Source of the DNA: Elusimicrobiota bacterium | GTDB lineage: Bacteria; Elusimicrobiota; Elusimicrobia; UBA1565; JACRDR01 | Direction of reading: 5' to 3' | Assembly (NCBI GenBank): GCA_016212845.1 | Contig: JACRDR010000187.1 | Location: forward strand, 1 to 5,135 | DNA: 5,135 nt | Shown: one piece after another, positions 1-5,135 of the stretch | How positions within the stretch are numbered: position 1 is the first letter of the stretch | Layout of the letters: every line of letters begins with the position of its first letter | Position numbers and translations under genes: made by a program | The notes under the pieces: generated by a model | Database searches by the model: none | Told to the model about the DNA's origin: nothing | The model's input: the letters and a program-made list of their open reading frames with translations, nothing else

Positions 1-330
1 CTGTCCTGGGTGACGTATCGCTCCGGCCTCGAAAACTTCGACCTGATCTTCGCCGGCCCGCCCTACGTGGACGAGAACAAGCGCACGCTGCGCTACTCCC
101 AGCCGGTCGTCGACAACATCGCGGCCTCGAAGATTCTCGCGCCGGGCGGCTGGATCATACTCCAACACCACAAGAAGGAGCCGCTGCAGGCGCCCGCGGG
201 CCTAGAGCTGTTCCGGCGTTCGCGCTACGGCGACACCGTCCTCGACTTCCTGCGCTACGCGGCGGAGAAGCGCTCCCCGCTTTCTTCCGAGCCCGAGACC
301 GACCCGGACGCGACGAAAGAAGACGCCTGA
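1..330 (+). CDS. rsmD: 16S rRNA (guanine-N2)-methyltransferase RsmD, C-terminal part (5' end outside window)
   Basis: The frame is open from base 1, so this is the last 109 residues of a longer protein; RsmD is usually about 180-200 residues. RsmD uses S-adenosylmethionine to methylate one guanine (G966 in E. coli numbering) of 16S rRNA in the small subunit. Visible family marks are the motif IV region DLIFAGPPY (52-66 encode AGPPY), the strand ILAPGGWIILQHHKKE, and the RsmD-typical end RYGDTVLDFLRY. An acidic tail of about 20 residues follows (SSEPETDPDATKEDA). The catalytic motif is normally (D/N)PPY, and here the first position is Gly (GGC at 55-57), which is odd. The GTG at base 10 is an internal Val codon and not the start, because the conserved fold needs the upstream part. 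The stop overlaps the next start (TGATG). The family call is firm; normal activity is not certain. Confidence 0.88.
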   Translation: MSWVTYRSGLENFDLIFAGPPYVDENKRTLRYSQPVVDNIAASKILAPGGWIILQHHKKEPLQAPAGLELFRRSRYGDTVLDFLRYAAEKRSPLSSEPETDPDATKEDA

Positions 331-1109
331 TGGAAGTCCGGGCCTGGCTCGACGCCCACCCGGCGCCGCCCGCGCAGAAACGGCCCCGCGAGTTCGAGAT
401 CAACTTCTCGCGCCTGCGCGCGTACCTCGAGTGCCCCTGGGAGTACAAGCTCCGCTTCGTCGACTGGCAGCGCCAGCCTCCGTCCGCCCCCGGCTCGCTC
501 GGGATGACGGTCCACAAGGCGCTCGAGAGCTTCCACCGCGAGGAGGCGCCCGACCTGGCCCGGCTGCTCGAGCTCTACGACAAGCACTTCCACCACGCCG
601 GCTTCGCGGACCCGAAGGAGAAGGAGCTCTGGTACAAGAAGGGCCAGGCGATGCTCAAGAAGTACTGGAAGGACGAGGAGAGCCGCCGCACGAAGGCCGG
701 GTACATGGAGCGGGAGTTCATCTTCCCGCTCGGCCCGCACACGGTGCGCGGCATGATCGACCGCGTCGACGAGCATCCGGACGGCCGCTTCGAGGTCATC
801 GACTACAAGACGGGCGCGGAGGGGGAGGCCGGCGAGAGCGCGTTCTTCCAGGAGCTCCAGCTCAAGATCTACGGCCTCGGCTGCAAGGAAGCCCTGGGCC
901 TCGACCCCGCGCTGCTCACGCTCTATTACGTCGCCACCGGCCACCGGAAGACGGTCGATTACGACGACTCGGGCGAAGAAGAGCTCAAAGAGCTCCTCAC
1001 GCGCGCCGCCGTCCTGATGGCCGCGGGCCAGCATCTGCCCGCGAACACGAGCTTCTGCCCCTCCTGCGTCTTCCGGAAGACCTGCCAGTTCTCCGTCGCG
1101 CCCGCATGA
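330..1109 (+). CDS. Stand-alone PD-(D/E)XK nuclease, RecB/AddB/Cas4 type, with predicted Fe-S cluster
   Basis: The product has 259 residues and resembles the nuclease domain of RecB, AddB and Cas4 (PDDEXK_1 type). These enzymes cut DNA with a divalent metal and act in recombination repair or in CRISPR spacer acquisition. The catalytic set is complete: H62 in GMTVH, D144 in GMIDRVD, D158 and K160 in VIDYKTG, and the QxxxY motif Q177-Y181 (QLKIY). Four cysteines are placed as in AddB and Cas4 for a 4Fe-4S cluster: C35 in YLECPWEY, then C243, C246 and C252 (C-x2-C-x5-C). There is no helicase domain, and the length matches a lone nuclease. The ATG shares its A with the upstream stop, and no strong Shine-Dalgarno sequence is visible, so translation is probably coupled to rsmD. 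No cas1, cas2 or repeat array is present, so I do not call it Cas4. The DNA substrate is unknown. Confidence 0.88.
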   Translation: MEVRAWLDAHPAPPAQKRPREFEINFSRLRAYLECPWEYKLRFVDWQRQPPSAPGSLGMTVHKALESFHREEAPDLARLLELYDKHFHHAGFADPKEKELWYKKGQAMLKKYWKDEESRRTKAGYMEREFIFPLGPHTVRGMIDRVDEHPDGRFEVIDYKTGAEGEAGESAFFQELQLKIYGLGCKEALGLDPALLTLYYVATGHRKTVDYDDSGEEELKELLTRAAVLMAAGQHLPANTSFCPSCVFRKTCQFSVAPA

Positions 1110-2620
1110 GGCGGCTCGCCTTCGTCCTCGCGGCGGCGGCGTGCGGCTGCGCGGCGCTCGACCGCGTGGTCGACGACGTCCCGACGGGACCGCCGCCGTC
1201 CCCGAGATCGAGCCGCGCCGCGGCGCCCAAGACGGACCCCGTCGTCACGGCGGAGCTCCTCAAGCTCGTCGGGCAAGGGGGGGGACTGGGCTCGACCGCG
1301 CCTCCGTCGAGCCGCGCCCTCGACGCCTTGGCCGAGGCGGGCACGCCCGAGTGCCTGCGCCTTTGGAGCCGCTACGCCAGCCTGGCCGAGCTCCTCGGCT
1401 CGGCGATCACGACCGCCGGCGACCCGATGGTCGACGACCGCGTCGTCGAGGCCGCCCGGTGGGGCAAGCCCGAGCCGAGAGCCGGGGCCCTGCTCGCCCT
1501 CGCCCGCCGCAAGCGCGAGTCGGACAAGGCGGTGTTCGAGGAGGCGCTGGTCGGGACCGACCCCGTGCTGCATTTCGCGCTGGCCGAGGCGCTCGAGGTC
1601 TGGGACCGTCCGGAAGGCGCGCCGATGCTCACGCGCCTCGCCTTCGGGAACGAGGCGGCGGTCGTGCGCGTCTACGCCGCGTGGCTCCTCGCGCGCGGCG
1701 GCGATCCGGCGGGCCGCTCGGAGCTTCTGCGCCAGCTCGACGCCGGCGATTGGCTCGCGCGCGCGATGTCCGCGCGCTACCTCGGCGCGCTGGGCGCGGG
1801 GACCGACTACAATATGCTCCTCGACCGGCTGGGCCGCGAACAGGGCCAGGACTTCGTGTCCACGGAGCTCGCGGTCTCGGCGCTCCGGCTATTTCCAGCC
1901 TCTCAGTCCTCCCCGTTTCCATCGTCCGCGGCGGCGCCGGCCGACTCGGATCTGGAGCCGCTCGTCGTGACGGCGCCGCGCCTGAAAATTCCGCCCACGG
2001 CGCTCATCGACGGCCGCATCAACGCGCTGCTCATGCGTCTGATCGAGGAGCGCGCCGAGTCCTTCCCTTCGCAGCCGGACTTCGGCGTCCTGGCCGCGGC
2101 CGCCTCGCCCGAGGCCGCGAGGCTCCGGACGCGCTACAGCCGTCTCGGCTTCATCCTGATCGAGGGCCTGACGGGCACGACGGACCTCCTGCTCCGCGAG
2201 CGCCTGGTCAAAGTGGCGCGGGAAGCCAAGAACGCCCGCATCCGGGCCGCCGCGCTGGTCGCCCTCGCGTCCGACGGCGACGCGAAGGACCGCCCGCTGC
2301 TGGAAGACGCCCTGCAGAGCAAGGACACGGCGGTGCGGCTCGGCGCGATCGAGGCCTTCCGCCTCTGGAGCCGGCGCTCGAAAGCCGGCGTCGACGTGCC
2401 GCACGTCCGGAGCGACGACCCGCTCGGCCTCTACCTCGCCGGAGGGAGCATCTCCGGCGCGCGCTGGATCGACGATCCGGACTGGGTGGTGCGGGCGCTC
2501 GCGCTGCGCTCGGGGAATTTCGCCCCCGACCGCCTGATCTCCTGGCTGTCGCTGGAGACGAACCCCTACCTGCGGGCGGAACTCGTCATCGCGCTCCTGC
2601 ACCCCTCGCGCCGCCGCTGA
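1106..2620 (+). CDS. HEAT-like repeat lipoprotein, function unknown
   Basis: The product has 504 residues. I chose the ATG at 1106 because it overlaps the previous stop (ATGA) and begins a lipoprotein signal: MRRLAFVLAAAAC, with C13 as the likely lipidated cysteine (C15 is an alternative). The mature protein would be anchored to a membrane facing the periplasm. A Pro/Ser/Ala-rich linker covers about residues 25-45. Two blocks of paired helices follow (about 80-265 and 334-500), with repeated patterns such as RAGALLALARRK and RAAALVALASDG typical of HEAT or PBS-lyase-like repeats. A Ser/Pro/Ala linker at about 263-290 separates them. The blocks resemble each other (80-169 with 334-424), so the protein arose by internal duplication. 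HEAT repeats usually bind other proteins; no catalytic motif is seen. The gene ends 1 bp before a palindromic repeat. The lipoprotein and repeat calls are good; the role is unknown. Confidence 0.85.
   Translation: MRRLAFVLAAAACGCAALDRVVDDVPTGPPPSPRSSRAAAPKTDPVVTAELLKLVGQGGGLGSTAPPSSRALDALAEAGTPECLRLWSRYASLAELLGSAITTAGDPMVDDRVVEAARWGKPEPRAGALLALARRKRESDKAVFEEALVGTDPVLHFALAEALEVWDRPEGAPMLTRLAFGNEAAVVRVYAAWLLARGGDPAGRSELLRQLDAGDWLARAMSARYLGALGAGTDYNMLLDRLGREQGQDFVSTELAVSALRLFPASQSSPFPSSAAAPADSDLEPLVVTAPRLKIPPTALIDGRINALLMRLIEERAESFPSQPDFGVLAAAASPEAARLRTRYSRLGFILIEGLTGTTDLLLRERLVKVAREAKNARIRAAALVALASDGDAKDRPLLEDALQSKDTAVRLGAIEAFRLWSRRSKAGVDVPHVRSDDPLGLYLAGGSISGARWIDDPDWVVRALALRSGNFAPDRLISWLSLETNPYLRAELVIALLHPSRRR
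1277..1284 (+). repeat. Run of eight G within the lipoprotein gene
   Basis: Eight consecutive G bases encode part of GQGGGLG, about 57 codons after the start, in the low-complexity linker after the signal peptide. The frame is intact in the form given. Such a tract could slip and switch the gene off, or it could be a sequencing-sensitive spot. The sequence alone does not show that it varies. Confidence 0.6.
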
Positions 2621-2652
2621 ATCCGAACACTGGTGCCAGGCACCACGTGTTC
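2621..2652. repeat. REP-like palindrome, copy 1, between convergent genes
   Basis: The arms are GAACAC (2625-2630) and GTGTTC (2647-2652). The inner stem is TGGTGCC (2631-2637) and GGCACCA (2639-2645) around A2638, with one bulged C at 2646. Bases 2621-2646 equal the reverse complement of 3537-3562 in copy 2, 26 of 26. The flanks also resemble copy 2 imperfectly (ATTCG and CGC further right). The element fills the whole gap between the plus-strand stop (2618-2620) and the minus-strand stop of the decayed gene (2652-2654). It may stop transcription or protect mRNA ends from both sides, but no T-run follows, so it is not a classical intrinsic terminator. Confidence 0.82.
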
Positions 2653-2832
2653 TAATTCGCGCAGCGCACCAGCCGCCCCACATTCGTGCCGCTTGGCGAT
2701 AGGCGCGCGTCTCGAGCACATAGCCCGTTCCAGATCGACGCTTGCGCGCGATAGGTCTTGCTGCGAGGCGGCGGAAGCGGCTCCGAGCGCGGTGAGGACG
2801 AACGAGAGGGCGGCGGCGTGCCGGTATCCCAT
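2652..2832 (-). pseudogene. Decayed tandem paralogue of the secreted protein gene at 2853-3413
   Basis: The start region is intact: AGGAGA (2839-2844) lies 6 nt before the ATG at 2832, followed by a signal peptide, MGYRHAAALSFVLTALGAASAASQQ. The leader and first codons resemble those of the intact neighbour: both read CCCC, then A(A)GGAGA, a short spacer, then ATGGG. In the frame of this ATG the ORF then runs through the palindrome and antisense into the lipoprotein gene, without family features. In the next frame (+1), the last residues are ARLSPSGTNVGRLVRCAN followed by TAG, matching the neighbour's end ARLS...GTNVGKLVKCTN-TAG. About 120 internal codons are therefore missing and the tail is out of frame with the signal peptide. 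A weaker match (KTYRAQAS against ETYVHFAS) may extend the tail upstream. I read this as an internal deletion plus frameshift. A programmed frameshift is possible but unlikely. Confidence 0.75.
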
Positions 2833-2838
2833 GGCGAT

Positions 2839-2844
2839 TCTCCT
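2839..2844 (-). promoter_or_regulatory. Ribosome binding site of the decayed paralogue
   Basis: On the minus strand this reads AGGAGA, 6 nt before the ATG at 2832. It fixes the start and matches the site in front of the intact paralogue in both sequence and spacing. This supports duplication of the whole start region. Confidence 0.7.
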
Positions 2845-2852
2845 GGGGTTCG

Positions 2853-3413
2853 CTAGTTGGTGCACTTCACGAGCTTGCCGACGTTGGTCCCGCCGGGAGT
2901 TTTCAGCGACAGCCGCGCGGCGGCGAGCAGCGCGAAGCCTCCCGCCGGAGTTGTTCGCGAGGCGAAATGCACGTAGGTCTCGTTCTGCCCGAGGCCGCAG
3001 TGCTCGACGGGCACCGGGATCAGCAGCGGGCGCCACCGGAAGGATTGGCCGACGAGCGCGATGAGACGAGCGCCGGTCAGACGCGCGTTGGCCGCGTACT
3101 GGTTGTATTGGACGCTGTGGTCCGGCAATTCGGTCCCGCTTTCGAACGCGTACGTCGAGAAGCGGTAGGTCAGGACGACCCGATTCGCGTTCGGCCACGT
3201 TCGGTCCTGGTACGAGAAGCTGAGAAGGTCCGGAAGCAGGAGTACGCCCTCTTCCTGGCTCGCGACGGAGCGAGCGGCGAGCTGCTCGCCGAGCCACTCC
3301 TGAGAGACCACGATGCCCTGACCGAGGTCGACGAGCGACCGCGGCGAGGCCTGTTCGGCGAGGGACCCGACGGCGGCGAGGACGGCGACGGCCAGCGCGG
3401 ACGCGATTCCCAT
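2853..3413 (-). CDS. Secreted protein of unknown family with conserved C-terminal GTNVGxLVxC tail
   Basis: The product has 186 residues. The start is the ATG at 3413, because AAGGAG (3420-3425) lies 6 nt upstream and a signal peptide follows at once (MGIASALAVAVLAAVGSLAEQAS, cleavage probably near residues 19-23). A longer in-frame form would put charged residues before the signal and ignore this site. I do not recognise the family. The mature part is rich in beta-prone, aromatic stretches (VVLTYRFSTYAFESG, FRWRPLLIPVPVEHCG, NETYVHFASRTTPAGGFALLAAARLSL), which suggests a small beta-sheet domain. Only two cysteines remain, C139 and C184, and these could form a disulfide after export. The end, GGTNVGKLVKCTN, is also preserved in the decayed copy 20 bp downstream, so it is probably functionally important. 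Export to the periplasm or outside is inferred from the signal peptide only. Confidence 0.82.
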   Translation of the reverse strand: MGIASALAVAVLAAVGSLAEQASPRSLVDLGQGIVVSQEWLGEQLAARSVASQEEGVLLLPDLLSFSYQDRTWPNANRVVLTYRFSTYAFESGTELPDHSVQYNQYAANARLTGARLIALVGQSFRWRPLLIPVPVEHCGLGQNETYVHFASRTTPAGGFALLAAARLSLKTPGGTNVGKLVKCTN

Positions 3414-3419
3414 GGGAGT

Positions 3420-3425
3420 CTCCTT
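3420..3425 (-). promoter_or_regulatory. Ribosome binding site of the secreted protein gene
   Basis: On the minus strand this is AAGGAG, 6 nt before the ATG at 3413. It is one of the two clearest Shine-Dalgarno sequences in the window and decides the start. Confidence 0.75.
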
Positions 3426-3453
3426 GGGGCGTACCGGGCCGCCTACTCCGAGA

Positions 3454-3459
3454 GTATTA
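3454..3459 (-). promoter_or_regulatory. Possible -10 element for the minus-strand secreted protein gene
   Basis: On the minus strand this reads TAATAC, an AT-rich spot in a very GC-rich leader about 40 bp before the ATG. That distance would give a short 5' leader. No convincing -35 box lies at the usual spacing, so this is a weak suggestion only. Confidence 0.2.
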
Positions 3460-3520
3460 CGGCGCGCTTCATCCTCGGGTAGGTCCATTCGGGCAATCGG
3501 GAAGGGACGAAAGGGCCTAC

Positions 3521-3569
3521 GCGCCGAATCCGAACAGTGGTGCCTGGCACCAGTGTTCGGATTCGGCGC
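3521..3569. repeat. REP-like palindrome, copy 2, 49 bp, near-perfect hairpin
   Basis: The outer arms GCGCCGAATCCGAACA (3521-3536) and TGTTCGGATTCGGCGC (3554-3569) are perfect 16-bp complements. After one G-G mismatch (3537, 3553), a second stem TGGTGCC/GGCACCA surrounds T3545. It lies in the divergent gap between the minus-strand secreted protein gene and the plus-strand gene at 3658, and it is inverted relative to copy 1. Small palindromes of this kind are often dispersed in genomes and moved by Y1 (RAYT-type) transposases, but no such gene is in the window. No T-run follows on either side. Confidence 0.88.
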
Positions 3570-3657
3570 GCTTTCACCCGGCTTGGGCCTATGCGGGCAG
3601 CCGGCGCCGGGCCTTCGGCTTCATGCGAAAGCGGGCCGCTCGGGGCATCGTGGTTGG

Positions 3658-4479
3658 ATGCTCCTCGCCCTCCTGGCCGCCGCCGCCGCCGCGCAGACTT
3701 CCTGGCCGCCTCCGCAGGTCGTCCGCGAAGCGGCGGAGATCGTCCGGCCGGAGTCCGGCTCCGGGGCGGTGCGGATCACCCCCGAGCTCGTCGACCGGAT
3801 CGAGGCTCTCTTCGTGAAGGCGATCGCCGAAAAAATCGAAGTGAAGCTCGCGGCGGCGATCCCGCCCATGATGGGCCTCACGGAAGCCCCGTCCGACCAC
3901 ATCGTCATCTACCCCAAGCTGGGAGGCAATCTCTTCGTCCGCGATGGGCGTTCGGTTTTCATGGAGCTGCAGGACCCGACGCGCCCCGCGATCCGGCGGC
4001 TCGCGGCGTCCAACTGCGATTTGGCGGCGATCGAGAGGGTGTTTCGCGAGGAGCCGGACGCGATGGAGCGCCTCGACGCCAAATTGACGATGCGCCTGCT
4101 CGAGTACGCCGTAAAGCGGGTTCCTTCGGAGCGCGCGCGGGGGTTGCCGGAGGAGACGATCCGGAAGAATCTCTGCCTCGCCGCGGCTACGGTGATCGCC
4201 AACGGGCTGGAGGCTTATACGTTCTCGTCGATAGACGACTGGAAGACCTCGCTCGTCCGCGGGCGCTTCCTGGGCCGCTGGTACCTGTCGCCGCCCGTGA
4301 AGGGGCCCGCGGGCTGGCTTCCGGGCGCGCTCGGCGTGACGCCGGAGGGGTCGATCACCGTCGTGTTCCAGCCGGAGGGCTTCGATCTTTACGACGCGAC
4401 CGAGGCGGCCGCCCCGAACGTCCCGGTCCTGCGCTACCGCTCGGCCGCGTGGGCCGGGCGCTTCAAGGCCCGGTTTTGA
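3658..4479 (+). CDS. Probable exported protein of unknown family
   Basis: The product has 273 residues from the ATG at 3658. It opens with a short hydrophobic Ala/Leu stretch (MLLALLAAAAAAQTS) that looks like a signal peptide cleaved around residues 12-13, though it lacks the usual basic start. A TTG at 3583 would add basic residues, but no good Shine-Dalgarno site supports either start. The body has charged helices (RIEALFVKAIAEKIEVKL at 48-65, and about 110-185), a strand pair HIVIYPKLGGNLFVRDGRSVFMELQDP at 81-107, and a beta-rich end (GRWYLSPPVKG, GSITVVFQPEGFDLYDA). Its cysteines are C120 and C173. I recognise no family and no catalytic motif. It stands alone on its strand, with the palindrome 88 bp upstream, and its last 17 bp overlap the convergent GGDEF gene. 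That it is a real gene is fairly sure; export is moderately sure. Confidence 0.72.
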   Translation: MLLALLAAAAAAQTSWPPPQVVREAAEIVRPESGSGAVRITPELVDRIEALFVKAIAEKIEVKLAAAIPPMMGLTEAPSDHIVIYPKLGGNLFVRDGRSVFMELQDPTRPAIRRLAASNCDLAAIERVFREEPDAMERLDAKLTMRLLEYAVKRVPSERARGLPEETIRKNLCLAAATVIANGLEAYTFSSIDDWKTSLVRGRFLGRWYLSPPVKGPAGWLPGALGVTPEGSITVVFQPEGFDLYDATEAAAPNVPVLRYRSAAWAGRFKARF

Positions 4480-5135
4480 CGGTCTCGCCCGAGCCGACGG
4501 TGCGGTTCTTCCCGCCGTTTTTCGCCCGGTAAAGGTTCTCGTCCGCCTTCCGGATGAGGTCCGGGGCGGACGTTTGTCCGTCGGCCGTCGTGGCCGCGCC
4601 GATCGACAGGCGCACGGGAACGGGGGCGGCGTGGGGCGGGGAGATCGGCGAGCGCGAGACGGCGAGGCGCACGCGCTCGGCGACTTTTACCGCCGTGGCC
4701 GGATCGGCGCCGGGCATGATGACCGCGAACTCCTCGCCGCCGTAGCGGCCGAGCACGTCGGCCTGGCGGATGTTGGCCGCGATCGTCTCGGTCACCTCGC
4801 GCAAGACGCGGTCTCCGAAGAGGTGGCCGTGCGTGTCGTTGAGCTTCTTGAAGTCGTCGAGGTCGAGCATGAGGACCGAGACGGGGCGGCCGCTCCTGCG
4901 CGAGGCTTCGAGCTCGAGCTGCAGCGCCTCCTGCAGGTAGGCGTGCGAGAACGCGCCGGTGAGGCCGTCGGTGATCGAGCTGAGATGGAGCTCGCGGACG
5001 CGCGTGCGGAGCGCGGCGTTGCGGGCGCGCTGGCGCTCGCTGCGAGCGCCGACGAGGTAGCCGAAGATCGCGAAGGAGAGCACGGTGCCGACGCCCATGT
5101 ACCAGTAGAAAACCTTTTCTTCATGGAGCTCCGTC
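4463..5135 (-). CDS. Membrane-linked GGDEF diguanylate cyclase (5' end at or beyond window edge)
   Basis: Diguanylate cyclases join two GTP into the second messenger c-di-GMP, which usually controls biofilm, motility and secretion. From the ATG at 5098 there are 211 residues, but the frame stays open to the right edge (TELHEEKVFYWY before that Met), so the true start is probably beyond base 5135. In numbering from 5098, a single membrane helix spans about 1-18 (GVGTVLSFAIFGYLVGA). A basic, coiled-coil-like linker (RSERQRARNAALRTRVRELHL) precedes the GGDEF domain at 44-200. Active-site marks are DLDDFKKLND (79-88) and GGEEF (120-124). The product-inhibition site RxxD is intact (RQAD, 111-114), and the end is ADENLYRAKNGGKNR. 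The usual DxLTGLxNR reads DGLTGAFSH. No large sensor domain is visible in the part seen. Activity is likely. Confidence 0.93.
   Translation of the reverse strand, partial: TELHEEKVFYWYMGVGTVLSFAIFGYLVGARSERQRARNAALRTRVRELHLSSITDGLTGAFSHAYLQEALQLELEASRRSGRPVSVLMLDLDDFKKLNDTHGHLFGDRVLREVTETIAANIRQADVLGRYGGEEFAVIMPGADPATAVKVAERVRLAVSRSPISPPHAAPVPVRLSIGAATTADGQTSAPDLIRKADENLYRAKNGGKNRTVGSGETVKTGP

Larger units (their letters stand above)
3414..3657. other. Divergent intergenic region of 244 bp
   Basis: It separates the minus-strand secreted protein gene from the plus-strand unknown gene and should hold both promoters. I see the Shine-Dalgarno site for the left gene, a weak TAATAC box and palindrome copy 2. 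I see no convincing promoter or ribosome binding site for the right gene, and no small RNA signature. Confidence 0.55.

Noticed and set aside
255..1034. A long minus-strand ORF opposite the nuclease
   Set aside because: It is a typical GC-rich antisense shadow (Leu/Val/Arg/Glu-rich) opposite a gene with a complete set of catalytic motifs.
330..1109. Cas4 and a CRISPR system
   Set aside because: The domain is Cas4-like, but there are no cas1/cas2 genes and no direct-repeat array in the window, and the operon partners are unrelated.
431..2620. A 729-residue plus-strand reading of the lipoprotein gene
   Set aside because: Residues before the Met at 1106 are a low-complexity shadow of the nuclease gene. 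The lipoprotein signal and ATGA overlap place the start at 1106.
1141..2655. A 504-residue plus-strand ORF in another frame of the lipoprotein region
   Set aside because: It is an Arg/Ala/Gly/Pro-rich shadow frame with no domain features, while the overlapping frame has a signal peptide and clear helical repeats.
2566..3297. A 243-residue minus-strand ORF
   Set aside because: It is off-frame to the secreted protein gene. Only the part from the ATG at 2832, with its own ribosome binding site and signal peptide, is meaningful, and its tail then runs through a repeat and antisense into another gene.
3521..3569. Classical intrinsic terminator
   Set aside because: The hairpin is strong, but no T-run follows on either strand, and its core is shared with a second copy, so a dispersed repeat is the better description.
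3412..4479. A 355-residue form of the unknown exported protein
   Set aside because: Its first 82 residues would translate antisense start-region DNA and the palindrome, and would bury the hydrophobic signal sequence at residue 83.

Overview
The window is GC-rich throughout and densely coding. It looks like chromosomal DNA of a Gram-negative (diderm) bacterium: it holds an rRNA methyltransferase end, a lipoprotein, Sec-type signal peptides on three further reading frames, and a membrane-linked GGDEF protein. I cannot assign the phylum. GC-rich environmental lineages such as Elusimicrobiota, Myxococcota or Acidobacteriota would fit, but that is a guess.

Left block, positions 1-2620, plus strand. 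The C-terminal part of an RsmD-type 16S rRNA methyltransferase enters from the left edge. Next come a stand-alone RecB/AddB/Cas4-type PD-(D/E)XK nuclease with a complete set of catalytic residues and four Fe-S cysteines, and then a predicted lipoprotein built of HEAT-like helical repeats. Stops and starts overlap (TGATG at 328-332, ATGA at 1106-1109), so the three are almost certainly one translationally coupled operon. The methyltransferase has Gly where the family has the Asp of its DPPY motif. The lipoprotein is an internal duplication.

Middle block, positions 2621-3570. Two copies of a palindromic REP-like element (core GGTGCC-N-GGCACC) lie in inverted orientation around a small minus-strand module. 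The module has one intact gene for a secreted 186-residue protein of unknown family (2853-3413) and, 20 bp downstream, a decayed tandem paralogue (2652-2832). The paralogue keeps the ribosome binding site, the start and the signal peptide. Its last residues, GTNVGxLVxCxN-stop, are also preserved but in another frame, and the middle (about 120 codons) is gone.

Right block, positions 3571-5135. A plus-strand gene for an unrecognised, probably exported 273-residue protein converges on, and overlaps by 17 bp, a minus-strand diguanylate cyclase gene. The cyclase has intact GGEEF and RxxD sites, and its 5' end leaves the window on the right.

No tRNA, rRNA, CRISPR array, transposase gene or complete defence system is visible. 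The most notable features are the orphan secreted family with its decayed duplicate, the bracketing palindromes, the GPPY variant of RsmD and the stand-alone Fe-S nuclease.
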